From contig NZ_JAJTSZ010000003.1 of assembly GCF_021440195.1 (NCBI RefSeq), positions 496,001 to 560,000 of the forward strand: a stretch of 64,000 bases of DNA. Direction: 5' to 3'. Made by a program: the position numbers and the translations under genes. The notes under the pieces are model-generated. The model made no database searches. It worked only from the letters and a program-made list of their open reading frames with translations, and was not told the origin of the DNA. This stretch comes from Dyadobacter sp. CY356. GTDB lineage: Bacteria > Bacteroidota > Bacteroidia > Cytophagales > Spirosomataceae. Below, in pieces: positions 36,837 through 46,800 of the stretch; position 1 is the first letter of the stretch, and each line of letters begins with the position of its first letter.

Positions 36837-38042
36837 TCAGAACTTATCTAACTCTGTGTTTAATAAGTCGTGTATCACTCGACCACCAATTATCGTTTTT
36901 TCAACATTGATATTTTCATCAAAAATCACAACATCCGCATCTTTTCCTGCAATAAGAGAGCCTTTTTTGTCGTGAACATTCATGATTCGTGCTGGTGTGA
37001 CAGTGATCATTTTGACAGCATCCAATAAAGAAACATCCGCCATATTGATCATATTTCTGACGAGCCTGTCGGCCGTAGCGACACTGCCTGCAAAGGAAGA
37101 ACGGTCAGGTAACTTGGCCACACCATCTTCAACAATTACTTTTAAACCGGTTTTTAAAGGTCCTAAAATGCTGTCACCTTCCGGCATTCCGGCAGCGCGC
37201 ATCGCATCTGTGATCAATGCAATCCGGTCCGGACCTTTTATTTTCATGATTAATTTTAATAACGGAGCCGGAAGATGAATTCCATCGGCTATAATTTCCA
37301 CGTCCATAGCATCAATAATAAATGCACTTTCAATAACACCGGCATAACGGAAAGCATTTTTTCTTGTTACGCCCGACATGCCGGAATACAAATGTGTGGC
37401 CAGTGTATACCCGTTTTCAAATCCTTCCAGCACTTCTTCATAGATAGCATCGGTATGGGCAAGAGCAGCAAGAACTCCTTTTGATTTTAAATATCTGGCA
37501 AATTCGATAGCTCCTTTTAATTCTGGCGCGGCGCTCCATCTTGTGATGGAAGAGGAATGCGCGAGTACTTCTTTATATTCTTCCGGATCAGGATCCCGGA
37601 TGTAACGCGGATCCTGAGCGCCTCGTTGCGCCATGGCAAAGTATGGACCTTCGAGATGCATACCTAGAAACTGAGCTCCTTTTTTATTATTTTTTTTAGC
37701 TATTTCGTAGAGATCCAACGTTTTTAATAAGTCTTCTTTCTCGCTGGTTAGTGTTGTCGGAACCATGGAAGTTGTGCCATATCTGGCGTGGGTTTCTGCA
37801 ATGGTCAAAAAAGCTTCCTCTGTTCCATCCATGAAATCTGAACCGCCGCCACCGTGAATGTGGAGATCAATGAAACCGGGAGCTATATATTTTCCGTGTG
37901 CATCAATTTCTATGGCCTCGCTAACTTCAATATTCTTTTCACTCACTTCCCGGATAATACCATTTTCAATAATCACACATCCGCCATGAATGATGCGGTG
38001 AGGAGTCAGTATTTTTCCGTTGAATATTTTGTTAATGGTCAT
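36837..38042 (-). CDS. nagA: N-acetylglucosamine-6-phosphate deacetylase
   Basis: Metal-dependent amidohydrolase that deacetylates GlcNAc-6-phosphate. With start at ATG 38042 (MTINKIFNGKIL) it has 401 residues; the open frame extends to 38120, but that would overlap the upstream permease gene and adds unrelated residues. Visible motifs: APGFIDLHIHGGGGSDF (HxH), LGMHLEGPYF (metal Glu), ALAHTDA and ATHLYSGMSG (metal His), and the catalytic Asp in ALITDAMRAAGMPEG. The variant HLYSGM for the common HLFNAM is conservative. Operon partners are nagB downstream and a FucP-type permease upstream (65 bp). Confidence 0.95.
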   Translation of the reverse strand: MTINKIFNGKILTPHRIIHGGCVIIENGIIREVSEKNIEVSEAIEIDAHGKYIAPGFIDLHIHGGGGSDFMDGTEEAFLTIAETHARYGTTSMVPTTLTSEKEDLLKTLDLYEIAKKNNKKGAQFLGMHLEGPYFAMAQRGAQDPRYIRDPDPEEYKEVLAHSSSITRWSAAPELKGAIEFARYLKSKGVLAALAHTDAIYEEVLEGFENGYTLATHLYSGMSGVTRKNAFRYAGVIESAFIIDAMDVEIIADGIHLPAPLLKLIMKIKGPDRIALITDAMRAAGMPEGDSILGPLKTGLKVIVEDGVAKLPDRSSFAGSVATADRLVRNMINMADVSLLDAVKMITVTPARIMNVHDKKGSLIAGKDADVVIFDENINVEKTIIGGRVIHDLLNTELDKF

Positions 38043-38107
38043 TATTTGTGTTTTTTTATTTCTATTTGGATGATCGTATCCTGCGCAGGGTTGCATATTC
38101 AAATTAA

Positions 38108-39430
38108 TCAAACCGCCCATTTTCTAATTTTATGCCCCTTCACTGCATAAAAAACCAGATAGAGATAACAAGGAAACAAAACCCAGTAAGCAATTCTGAC
38201 ATTATATAAATCTGCAAAATAGCCATAGAAAAGTGGCATAATCGCATTTCCGCATAACCCCATGATCATCACAGACGCACCAAGTTTTGTAAAGCGGCCC
38301 AAATTATCCAATGCCAAAGGCCAGATCCCCGCCCATACCAAAGAATTGGCCAGTCCCAAAAGCACCACAAACCAGATTGAAATATCCGTAGAATGACCCA
38401 GGAAATTAATTTGCCCGTGCGTGAAAATGATCAGTAAAGTGAAAATGGTTCCTAAAAGTGTACAGATCCGCAACGCATTTACCTGACTGATAAGTTTTGG
38501 TATCAAGGAAATCCCGATAAGATAACCGCAGATTGTGCAGAATAAGGTATACGACGGAAATACTTTGGCTTCCAATAAATTTATTCCCATCGAATTGGCA
38601 TATCCGATAATTGTATCAATGGCAATTACCTGTGTTCCAACATGCAGGAAAATGGCCAGGGCACCTAAAACCAGATGAGGAAAATGAAAAATGCTTGTTT
38701 TTCCTGCATTTGATTTGGCTATTTCTTCACTTTCGTGTTCAGTATCAATATCAGGTAGGGGAGATTTATAAACCAGGAAACCTAATATGAAAAGAAAGCT
38801 TCCAAGACCAATATATGGATTAATTACCCGGCGGATCAATTCATCCAACGCACCACTTCTTTCAACATCTGTCATAGAACTGAGCTGAGAAAAAAGGGCT
38901 GTATCGGTCGGGCGAAGGATGACGGCTGCAAAAATGATCGGAGATAGTATCCCAGCTGCTTTATTACAAATTCCTATCACGCTGATTCGCTGGGCAGCGC
39001 GTTCTTTCGGACCCAAAATGGTGATATATGGATTTGCTGCGGTTTGTAAAATCGCGAGGCCGATACCAATTGTAAACAAACCAAGCAGAAAAATTTCATA
39101 AGTCCGTGACATAGCCGCCGGGACGAAAATGAAAGCACCTGACGCCATACACCAGAAACCGATCATCATTCCTTTCTTAAAACCAACCGCTCTCAGTAAA
39201 TAGGATGCTGGAACTGACATCACGAAATAGGCGATATAAAAAGCAAACGCCACTAGATAAGCCTGAAAACTCGTGAGTTCACAAGCAATTTTGAAATATG
39301 GGATCAGGATAGAATTAACCCATGAAACAAACCCGAAAATGAAAAACATCAAACCGATTATCAAAATCGAAATGGTGGTATCCCGCTTGCTGAGTTGACT
39401 TGCCTGAATGGGAACGGTTTGAGAACTCAT
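38108..39430 (-). CDS. FucP/GluP-type sugar MFS transporter (NagP-like)
   Basis: A 440-residue, twelve-helix proton symporter of the fucose/glucose-galactose permease family. Signatures are LMFFIFGFVSWVNSILIPYF in the first helix, YPLSATY-free but family-typical FYIAYFVMSVPASYLLRAVG, LQTAANPYITILGPKERA and the C-terminal LANSLVWAGIWPLALDNLG. Next to nagA and nagB it is most simply the inner-membrane importer of GlcNAc, like NagP in other GlcNAc operons; specificity is inference from context. A cytosolic GlcNAc kinase would then be needed and is not seen in this window. Confidence 0.88.
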   Translation of the reverse strand: MSSQTVPIQASQLSKRDTTISILIIGLMFFIFGFVSWVNSILIPYFKIACELTSFQAYLVAFAFYIAYFVMSVPASYLLRAVGFKKGMMIGFWCMASGAFIFVPAAMSRTYEIFLLGLFTIGIGLAILQTAANPYITILGPKERAAQRISVIGICNKAAGILSPIIFAAVILRPTDTALFSQLSSMTDVERSGALDELIRRVINPYIGLGSFLFILGFLVYKSPLPDIDTEHESEEIAKSNAGKTSIFHFPHLVLGALAIFLHVGTQVIAIDTIIGYANSMGINLLEAKVFPSYTLFCTICGYLIGISLIPKLISQVNALRICTLLGTIFTLLIIFTHGQINFLGHSTDISIWFVVLLGLANSLVWAGIWPLALDNLGRFTKLGASVMIMGLCGNAIMPLFYGYFADLYNVRIAYWVLFPCYLYLVFYAVKGHKIRKWAV

Positions 39431-39590
39431 TAATCTTCTGGTTGAGATTTGAAAGTGTTGCTGATTTTAATACTTGGCAGATTATGAGGTTTGTAATTTT
39501 TTGACTAAAATAGGTGGAATCATTTCAATAAGCTGGTTTGAATCCATCACCTTCAACCGCGCGGTGGCCGCTTTCCACTTTCCACTAAAA

Positions 39591-40988
39591 CTAAACCGTA
39601 GGTTCCCAGCCCTTTGCATATTCACGTTTCCACAATTTCTCTGCTTCCTTATTATTTTTGATATGGCCATTTGCAGGATCAATATCCAGTGAGCCTCCCG
39701 AACGCACAGCAATATTGCCAAGCTGACAAAGTAAAGTGCTCTGGTAGCCGCCTATGATTTCAGCATTTACAACTGTTCCTTTTTTTATACCATCAAAGAA
39801 ATTCTGGATATGAATGGCGTCCAGGGCTTGCGATGGGTCCATTTTATTTCTTGCGTCAATTTTATAGTCATTTTGAACATCCTTTACCAGCTTGTTTTCA
39901 AGGTCATATACTTTGTAAGAATTCCCTGGTTCAATCTGGATGGATCCTTTTTCACCATAAAAAACAACGCCTACACTGGCTCCTTCATTGGTGCGCCCAT
40001 TACAGCTTCTACCTTCCCAGGTCATACCTTTATCATTCCCAAAGTCCCAACTGATCACTTGTGTATCAGGTGTTTGCCAGTCATCTTTATAGCGGTATCG
40101 GCCTCCGGATGAAGTGACATGCGTTGGATATTCAACGCCTAAACCCCAGCGCATCAGATCCACCATATGCGTTCCGTTATTAAGCGCTTCTCCTGTGCCC
40201 CAGTTCCACAGCCAGTGCCAGTTATAGTGAACGAGATTATCTTTATAAGCAACTCTTGGTGCCGGTCCCTGCCATAATTCATAATCGAGCCACGCTGGTA
40301 CTGCCACTTCTTTACCTATGCCAATCGAAGCACGGTTGTTAGTATACCAGCCTTTTGCAAAATAAGCGCGACCGATCGTGCCGTTGATGACTTCCTTTAC
40401 ACCCAAAGCAACATTTGGCCATGACCGACGCTGGTTTCCCATCTGGATCACATTTTTGTATTTCCTGGCTGCCGCTACCAGAAGTTCGCCCTCATGCGGA
40501 TTGTGGGCGCATGGTTTTTCCAGATAAACGTGCTTCCCGGCTTTCGAGGCCAGAATTGCGGCCGGTGCGTGCCAATGATCCGGAGCCGCTACCACAAGCG
40601 CATCCATATCTTTATCTTCAAGCGCTTTCCTGAAATCCGGCTGATTTTTTGGTTTCGAATTGGAAAGTTCTTCAACCTTTGCAATACATTTTGCTGCGGC
40701 TCTGGAATCTACATCAGAGATATAAATAACTTCACAATTTGGCTGCAAAGCATAATTACTGGCCAATGCAAAACCCCGGCTGTTGACACCCATGATACCT
40801 ACACGAACCTTTTCATTTGCCCCGATGATTTTTGCATAACTTTTCGCATTAAAACCAGGGAGAATTCCTCCAAAAGAAAGGAGTGCTGTACCGGCCAGCG
40901 TCTTTTTTATGAAATTTCTTCTGGAATCAGAATTATCTGACCCCATATCTGAAGTTTCGTGAACGGAGGATATATCCTTGGTTTTCAT
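39591..40988 (-). CDS. Gfo/Idh/MocA-family oxidoreductase with twin-arginine leader
   Basis: A 465-residue protein exported through Tat: SRRNFIKKTLAGTALLSFGG near residues 22-42. The Rossmann N-domain (VRVGIMGVNSRGFALA; ALVVAAPDHWHAPAAILASK; the signature KHVYLEKPCAHNPHEGELLV with EKP) is followed by the alpha/beta C-domain with GMTWEGRSCNGR and WHWLWNWGTGEALNNGTHMV. It resembles the large set of Bacteroidetes periplasmic sugar oxidoreductases; GH109 NAD-dependent alpha-N-acetylgalactosaminidases share this fold and are an alternative that would suit an amino-sugar locus. It lies 160 bp upstream of the permease and 50 bp downstream of the next oxidoreductase. Confidence 0.88.
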   Translation of the reverse strand: MKTKDISSVHETSDMGSDNSDSRRNFIKKTLAGTALLSFGGILPGFNAKSYAKIIGANEKVRVGIMGVNSRGFALASNYALQPNCEVIYISDVDSRAAAKCIAKVEELSNSKPKNQPDFRKALEDKDMDALVVAAPDHWHAPAAILASKAGKHVYLEKPCAHNPHEGELLVAAARKYKNVIQMGNQRRSWPNVALGVKEVINGTIGRAYFAKGWYTNNRASIGIGKEVAVPAWLDYELWQGPAPRVAYKDNLVHYNWHWLWNWGTGEALNNGTHMVDLMRWGLGVEYPTHVTSSGGRYRYKDDWQTPDTQVISWDFGNDKGMTWEGRSCNGRTNEGASVGVVFYGEKGSIQIEPGNSYKVYDLENKLVKDVQNDYKIDARNKMDPSQALDAIHIQNFFDGIKKGTVVNAEIIGGYQSTLLCQLGNIAVRSGGSLDIDPANGHIKNNKEAEKLWKREYAKGWEPTV

Positions 40989-41038
40989 GGAATAAAGTTT
41001 TAGTATTTATATATTCTTAGTAAGATATCTTAAACCCC

Positions 41039-42040
41039 TTATTTACTGGCTTTCATTACACTTTCCAGTGTAACACTTTTTCCTCCCTGCCGCTTACTTT
41101 CATCCGCAGCTTCCATAAAAGCAAAAATTTCTATCGTTTCTTCGGAGGTAACAGGCACTTCGCCGGTTTTGAAATATTTTATAATATCAACCAAAAGCGG
41201 CTCATAACCAGCATATGGGCCTAAAATTTTATTTCCATCTTGTGTAAATACAGTTCCGCCGTAATCATGTTTTCCTGTACGCGTTCCACGGAACGTTCCG
41301 GTTCGTCCATCCGCCCAAACACCAACGACAATGTCAGTATCCGGCGTGCTTACACGACTTACACTTTTACATCCCGTGCCCATAACTGTATATAAAGTTT
41401 CGACGCCATGGATTCCGTACCAGAAAAAATCAGGATGCGTTTTTTCCAAAGTAGCCGGACTGTAAGTATCTGCGCCTAACACTTTCTTTTTATCAATGGA
41501 CTCAATTCCTTTAATATATCGAAGCGATGAAGCCGAGAAAACCGGGATATTGTATTTTTTAGAAGCGTTATATATTGCCAGAACATCCTTCATAGAGGCT
41601 GCCACGGGCTTGTCGATAAACATTCTTTTGCCCGATTTAAAAACTTCCAGAGCTTGTTGAATATGCAGGCGTCCATCGTTTGTTTCCAGTAAAACGACAT
41701 CAACTTTGCCAAGCAGATCTTTGATAGAACTCACAATTTCTACACCCAGTTTTTTTACTTCTTCGGTATAAGCCGGAATTCTGGACGTGCTGGATTCAAT
41801 ATCCTTGCTTCCATATGGATAAGCTGCCACCACCTTATATCCATCATAAACAGGATCAGGATTTTCAGCATTTAGTGCCTTTGTAAAAGCGGTACTATGG
41901 GAAGTATCAAGTCCGATAATACCGACTCTTTTACCGCTTACCTGTGTAGCGAGCGTTGGCAAAACGTTCGTGAATTGCAAGCCAACGCCCGTGATCACAG
42001 CTGATTTAATGAAATGTCTTCTGTTAAAAGAATTTATCAT
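41039..42040 (-). CDS. Gfo/Idh/MocA-family oxidoreductase, short form, Tat-type leader
   Basis: A 333-residue protein with a Tat-type leader (FNRRHFIKSAVITGVGLQF). The N-domain reads GKRVGIIGLDTSHSTAFTKA, so the classical GxGxxG is replaced by GIIGLDTSHS; the sugar-binding signature is MFIDKPVAASMKD, with DKP for EKP. The C-domain is short and ends with ETIEIFAFMEAADESKRQGG. It is the first enzyme gene after the LacI regulator (178-bp gap holding a 14-bp palindrome and an 18-bp-stem hairpin). Catalytic activity and substrate are not evident from the sequence. Confidence 0.85.
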   Translation of the reverse strand: MINSFNRRHFIKSAVITGVGLQFTNVLPTLATQVSGKRVGIIGLDTSHSTAFTKALNAENPDPVYDGYKVVAAYPYGSKDIESSTSRIPAYTEEVKKLGVEIVSSIKDLLGKVDVVLLETNDGRLHIQQALEVFKSGKRMFIDKPVAASMKDVLAIYNASKKYNIPVFSASSLRYIKGIESIDKKKVLGADTYSPATLEKTHPDFFWYGIHGVETLYTVMGTGCKSVSRVSTPDTDIVVGVWADGRTGTFRGTRTGKHDYGGTVFTQDGNKILGPYAGYEPLLVDIIKYFKTGEVPVTSEETIEIFAFMEAADESKRQGGKSVTLESVMKASK

Positions 42041-42085
42041 TATAAATATTAAAGGTTTAGGAATAGCACCGGTATATATCGAATT

Positions 42086-42099
42086 CGGGTACGTACCCG
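42086..42099. promoter_or_regulatory. perfect 14-bp palindrome, candidate LacI-family operator
   Basis: CGGGTACGTACCCG, centred 52 bp upstream of the first oxidoreductase start and GC-rich in an AT-rich gap. Perfect palindromes with a central CG pair of this size are typical LacI-family operators, and the regulator gene is adjacent. Assignment is inference. Confidence 0.5.
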
Positions 42100-42110
42100 C
42101 AATATACTAA

Positions 42111-42160
42111 CAGAATTTAAAATACATTGTTTTTTTGAAAAAAATGTATTTTAAATTCTG
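42111..42160 (-). terminator. perfect 18-bp AT-rich inverted repeat after lacI-type gene
   Basis: Arms 42111-42128 and 42143-42160 are perfectly complementary with a 14-nt T7-G-A-run spacer. It lies 58 bp after the regulator stop (minus strand). The stem is almost all A/T, so it could be a terminator or attenuator ahead of the oxidoreductase operon. Confidence 0.5.
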
Positions 42161-42217
42161 TTTAATTTATTCTGTTATTTATTTTGACAAGGTATACCGA
42201 AAAATACAGGTAATTTC

Positions 42218-43285
42218 TTACACAGGCAGTATTTGATAAAACTCCTGGTTTTCTTTGGTTATGATATCAATCGGCATGTATTGTGTTTTTTCTACTTGCT
42301 GTCCTCTCACCAAAGTTTGATACAAAACCATTATGGCGCGGTAGGCTTGTTCTTCGGGTTTATGACAAATCAGAAAATCAATGGTGCCGGTGTTGAGATG
42401 CTGAATATTTTCTTTCAAAAAGTCATAACCGACCAGAGAAATATTTTTCCTGTGTTTATTTTCAAGGAATGTTGCAACAGAAAATACCCGGGAATTGGTC
42501 ACAAATATGGCTTCAATATTTTCGTTTTCTGAAAAAACCTGTGTCAGATTCCTGGCTACGGAAAGGTAATCTGTATCTTTAATATCAGCCCGGATAACTT
42601 CAAAGCTCAATTGATTTTCTTGAAGGTAACTGCGAAACCCTTCTTCAATCTGAAGATAATTATAGTTTTCAATTTCTTTTGAAATATTGACAACCAGGAT
42701 TTTGCTTTCTTTTTCTTTACGATAAGTCAGCAGTTTGGCACCGAGATACCCGCTCTTGAAAAGATGAGGGCCAATATAAGCAAGACTATGCTGTTCGGGA
42801 ATATTAGAATCTATGAATACAAAAGGGATTTTCAGTCTTCTGCATTCTTCTGTAAATCGGATAGACTGGGCGATAAAAGAAGGTGATAACAGAACACCGT
42901 TTACGCCTTTTTCTAAAATCAGGTTAGCCTGTGTTTCAAAAGAATTTTCATCATTCAAATCAAAGAAAAATGTTCTAATCTGAATTCCGTAAGGTTTAAT
43001 TTCTTTCTCAGCACGTTGTATACCATAAAGAGGTGCGTCCCAGAAATCAGTTTCCACAGAAACCCTGGGTATCAAAACGGCCAGAATAATTATATTTTTT
43101 GAAGCCAGCCGACTTGCCAGAATGTTGGGCTGATAGTCCAGTTCCTTAATGATCTCATTAATTTTTTTCTTGGTCTTTTCCGAAACACCTGTGCGGTTAT
43201 GAATCACCCTGTCAACCGTTGCAATCGATACATTTGCTCTGCGGGCAATTTCTTTGACACCAAAGTACGTCGTATCCTTTTCCAT
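42218..43285 (-). CDS. LacI-family transcriptional regulator
   Basis: A 355-residue repressor/activator. N-terminal HTH: FGVKEIARRANVSIATVDRV (helix-turn-helix) with hinge helix NILASRLASKN. The remaining part is a periplasmic-binding-protein-like sugar sensor (ILAVLIPRVSVETDFWDAPL, FVFIDSNIPEQHSLAYIGPH, SLVGYDFLKENIQHLNTGTI, EEQAYRAIMVLYQTLVRGQ). The substitution VDRVIHNRTGVSEKTKKKI is the subgroup that includes D-allose/ribose-like binding domains. It sits between the leftward oxidoreductase/nag run and the rightward susCD-sulfatase run, so it is the natural controller of both. Effector unknown, presumably an amino sugar or its phosphate. Confidence 0.93.
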   Translation of the reverse strand: MEKDTTYFGVKEIARRANVSIATVDRVIHNRTGVSEKTKKKINEIIKELDYQPNILASRLASKNIIILAVLIPRVSVETDFWDAPLYGIQRAEKEIKPYGIQIRTFFFDLNDENSFETQANLILEKGVNGVLLSPSFIAQSIRFTEECRRLKIPFVFIDSNIPEQHSLAYIGPHLFKSGYLGAKLLTYRKEKESKILVVNISKEIENYNYLQIEEGFRSYLQENQLSFEVIRADIKDTDYLSVARNLTQVFSENENIEAIFVTNSRVFSVATFLENKHRKNISLVGYDFLKENIQHLNTGTIDFLICHKPEEQAYRAIMVLYQTLVRGQQVEKTQYMPIDIITKENQEFYQILPV

Positions 43286-43812
43286 TGATATTAATAATCG
43301 CTGATCTGTTTGTTTGAGTTTTGAAATTGTGCCCTTGAATTAAATACAACTGAAACCAGGTAGGTCGCATATTGAGTGTAATCAGCCTTTGTAAGTAACA
43401 AAAAAGATACGGGTCTTACCATAGCTGATTGAAATTATTCAGAGGCTTCAAGATGATAATTAAATAATTTCAATTATTAATATAATATTTCTTTAAATAT
43501 TCTTCTGTAACAACAAATGATGTTTCCTCCGGTTGCTAATTAATAATTATGTACTTTACTTTGTCGACCAATTTAATAGATTAAATAGTCTTATTTGTTT
43601 GTCTGTTTATTGCGTTCCTGAAACCACAACCACCAAACTGTTTATAATATGGAAGCTTCAATTTTTACTTTATCCAAAATTAGCCGTCTGAGCTTATTTC
43701 TGTCTTCTCTGCCTGATAAAGGTTTTGTTGCAGTTAATTGTTAACTGCTGTTTGTACCATTGATTATACGCAAGGTTTTTCCAAGCCACCCCAATTTTAA
43801 CTAAATCCTGAA
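43286..43812. other. 527-bp divergent control region between LacI regulator and susC
   Basis: No gene is seen. The stretch is AT-rich. An 8-bp-arm dyad lies at 43730-43748. Near-consensus promoter boxes (TTACTTTG at about 43555, one mismatch from TAnnTTTG) occur but no perfect TTTG/TAnnTTTG pair was found, so promoter positions are not assigned. Confidence 0.6.
43730..43748. promoter_or_regulatory. dyad symmetric element upstream of susC, candidate operator
   Basis: GCAGTTAA-TTG-TTAACTGC: perfect 8-bp arms with a 3-bp centre, 64 bp before the susC start. Its size fits a LacI-family or similar dimeric regulator site. It differs in sequence from the palindrome at 42086-42099, so the two need not bind the same protein. 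Confidence 0.4.
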
Positions 43813-46800
43813 ATGTCAAAAAATCTATCAAAAACAATCCCCAATCTACGGGATTGGGTTTTCCTGTCTGCATTTATATTAATCGGTTTGCAAACGTTTG
43901 GCCAAAATGCAACTGTGAAAGGAACAGTTACATCAACCTCCGATAAATCCGGCCTGCCTGGTGTAAATATTATTGTAAAAAATACGCTCGTTGGGACGTC
44001 GACAGATGCCGACGGTAAATATGAATTAAGTGTTCCGGCAGATGCAATTCTTGTTTTTTCCGGTATCGGGTACGTAACTCAGGAGTCTGCTGTAAAGGGA
44101 AGAAGTACTGTTGATATACAACTTGCTGCCGATACGAAACAGCTGGATGAAGTTGTGGTGGTAGGTTATGGAACGCAAAAAAGAAATAGTCTCACCAATG
44201 CTGTGTCTACAATATCCGGCGAAGATGTTGCGCGCAGACCAGTTTCCAATGTTCAGCAATCCTTTCAGGGGCTGATGCCTGGTGTTGCTGTAAATGATTT
44301 GGGCGGAGCTCCGGGGAAATCAAATGCAACCATTCGGGTACGCGGGATCACTACTTTTAATATAAACGGTAGCAGTACAGGTGGTTATGATCTGGGTAAA
44401 AATGATGCGTTGGTTATTGTTGACGGAATTGAACAACAATTAAGCGACATAAATCCGGATGATATTGAATCCGTTTCCATTTTAAAAGACGCAGCATCGA
44501 CAGCAATTTACGGTTCACGTGCTACCAATGGTGTAGTTTTGATCACAACAAAAAAAGCAAAAGGATCAAAAATACAGGTTGATTATCACGGGTATTATGC
44601 CATCCAGAAATCGAATAACGTTCCTGAAATGATGGGACTGGAAGCGTATATGCGCGAGCAGGTGTTGGCCTATACCAATGCAGGTTCTGCAATTCCGGCA
44701 CGTTTCACGGAGGAATCTATCCAGGCTTATGTAAATGCAACGGATCGTGAAAAATATCCTTTGCCAAATACCTGGTTCCAGACTTTGCTTCGTTCTGCAC
44801 CTCAGCAAAATCATAGCTTATCTGTGGCTGGCGGCAACGATGTTTTGCGTACGCGGCTCAGTGTACGTTACCAAAATCAGGAGGGTGTAATCATGAATTT
44901 TGGAAATAAGATTGGAGAATTCAGGTTGAGTTCTGATTATGATGTTTCCAGGAAAATCCGGGTCAGTGCCAATATTAATTACCGTTCAAACAATACGCAA
45001 AATCCGACAACCAACACAGATCCTTCAACAGGCGATGTTACTGCTCCGCTCAATAACTTTTTTCACGGGTCGCTTTGGGCTGTTCCAAAATATCCTGACG
45101 GAACATATGGTTTGAGTACGCAAGGCAATAATCCTCTGATGTTTCTGGAAATTGGTGGTCAATCAAAACAGAAAACGGATTATCTGGCGGGTTATCTGAA
45201 AGCAGAATTTGAGATTGCCGATGGACTGGTTTTCTCAACACAAATAGCCGGAAGAGGCCTTTATACACAGCAGAAGAACTATACAAATTCGTATGTCAAC
45301 ACCGATAAAAATACAAACATCACCAAAACCGTTGCCAACAACAGTTTGTACGAAATCCGTAATACGCTGAGAGAATACACAATTAATAATTTGCTGACTT
45401 ACGAAAAAACTTTTGGCAGCCATAACTTAAAAGCACTCGTCGGATATTCCCAGATTGGAAATACCCAAACATTTTTAAGCGCATATCGCGAACGTTTTTA
45501 CAATAATGGCATCGGTTCAATCGGTCAGGGTGCAAATGACGGAACGAAAAGTAATTCCGGCCGTGATGCAGAGTATGGTTTGAGATCCTTTTTCGGTCGT
45601 GTGAATTATGACTATGATGGAAAATATCTTTTGGAAGTAAACGGCCGTTATGATGGTTCTTCGAAATTCACCGGTTCAAAACAGTACAGCTTTTTTCCTT
45701 CCTTTTCTGCCGGTTGGAGAATTTCGAAGGAGAAATTCTGGGAAGGACTGGAACATACGGTTAACGATTTAAAATTCAGAGGGTCGTATGGGAAAACAGG
45801 AAATCAATCGGTTGACTTGTACAGTTATTACTCGGCATTAACGGCAAACGGTTATAGTTTTGGCGGAACGGCGGTTCAGGGTTATCGCCAGAATACTTTG
45901 GCTAATACAAATCTTGGCTGGGAATCTACAACGCAGCTGGATTTAGGTGTGGATGCTGCTTTTCTTCACAAAAGATTAAATCTGACGGTTGATTATTACA
46001 ACAAACAGACCAACGACATTTTGCTGAATCTGGATATTCCGGGAACCATCGGCTTGACTGCGCCACCGCAGAATGCAGGTTCTGTACAAAATAAAGGTTG
46101 GGAATTCAGTGCCAATTATCGCGGTGTTCCAAGTGCTTCGGGATTCCGTTACAGCGTTGGGGGTAATTTGAGTATCAACACAAATCTTGTTACTGATCTT
46201 AAAGGAACCGGCCCTTACATTACCGGTTCCGATATTGATCCTCGTTATATTATCAAAAAGGGCTTGCCGATCAATACACTTTGGGGTTATAAAACGGACG
46301 GTTTATTTCAAACACAACAGGAAATCACCGACTACAAAGCTACGTTTGCTGCAAATACAAAACCGGGTGATGTTAAATATGTGGATTTAAACGGTGATGG
46401 AAAAATTGATGCAAATGATATGACGGCAATCGGTAATTCATTTCCAAAATATACATTCGGTTTCAACGCAGATTTCTCTTACAAAAACTTCGATCTGAAT
46501 ATTATTTTCCAGGGAGCCGCAAAAGTGAATTCACGTTTGGCCGGAGCTTTGGCAGAAATGGGAAATCAGGAAGGTTTTACGCATGAAATATATACCAATA
46601 ATTACTGGACGCCGGAACATACCGATGCGCGTTTTCCTCGTCCGGTTAAATATGATTTGAGAAATGTAGCAACTTCGGATCGTCTGGTTTTGAATGGCTC
46701 TTATCTGCGTTTGAAAAATGTTCAACTAGCCTATAATATTCCAACCCCGCTTACACAGAAAATTCATTTGAACAAAGTACGTGTCTACGTTTCGGCCACC

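Noticed and set aside
38043..38120. N-terminal extension of nagA to an ATG at 38120
   Set aside because: It would overlap the end of the permease gene and adds 26 residues unlike NagA; ATG at 38042 fits the family start.
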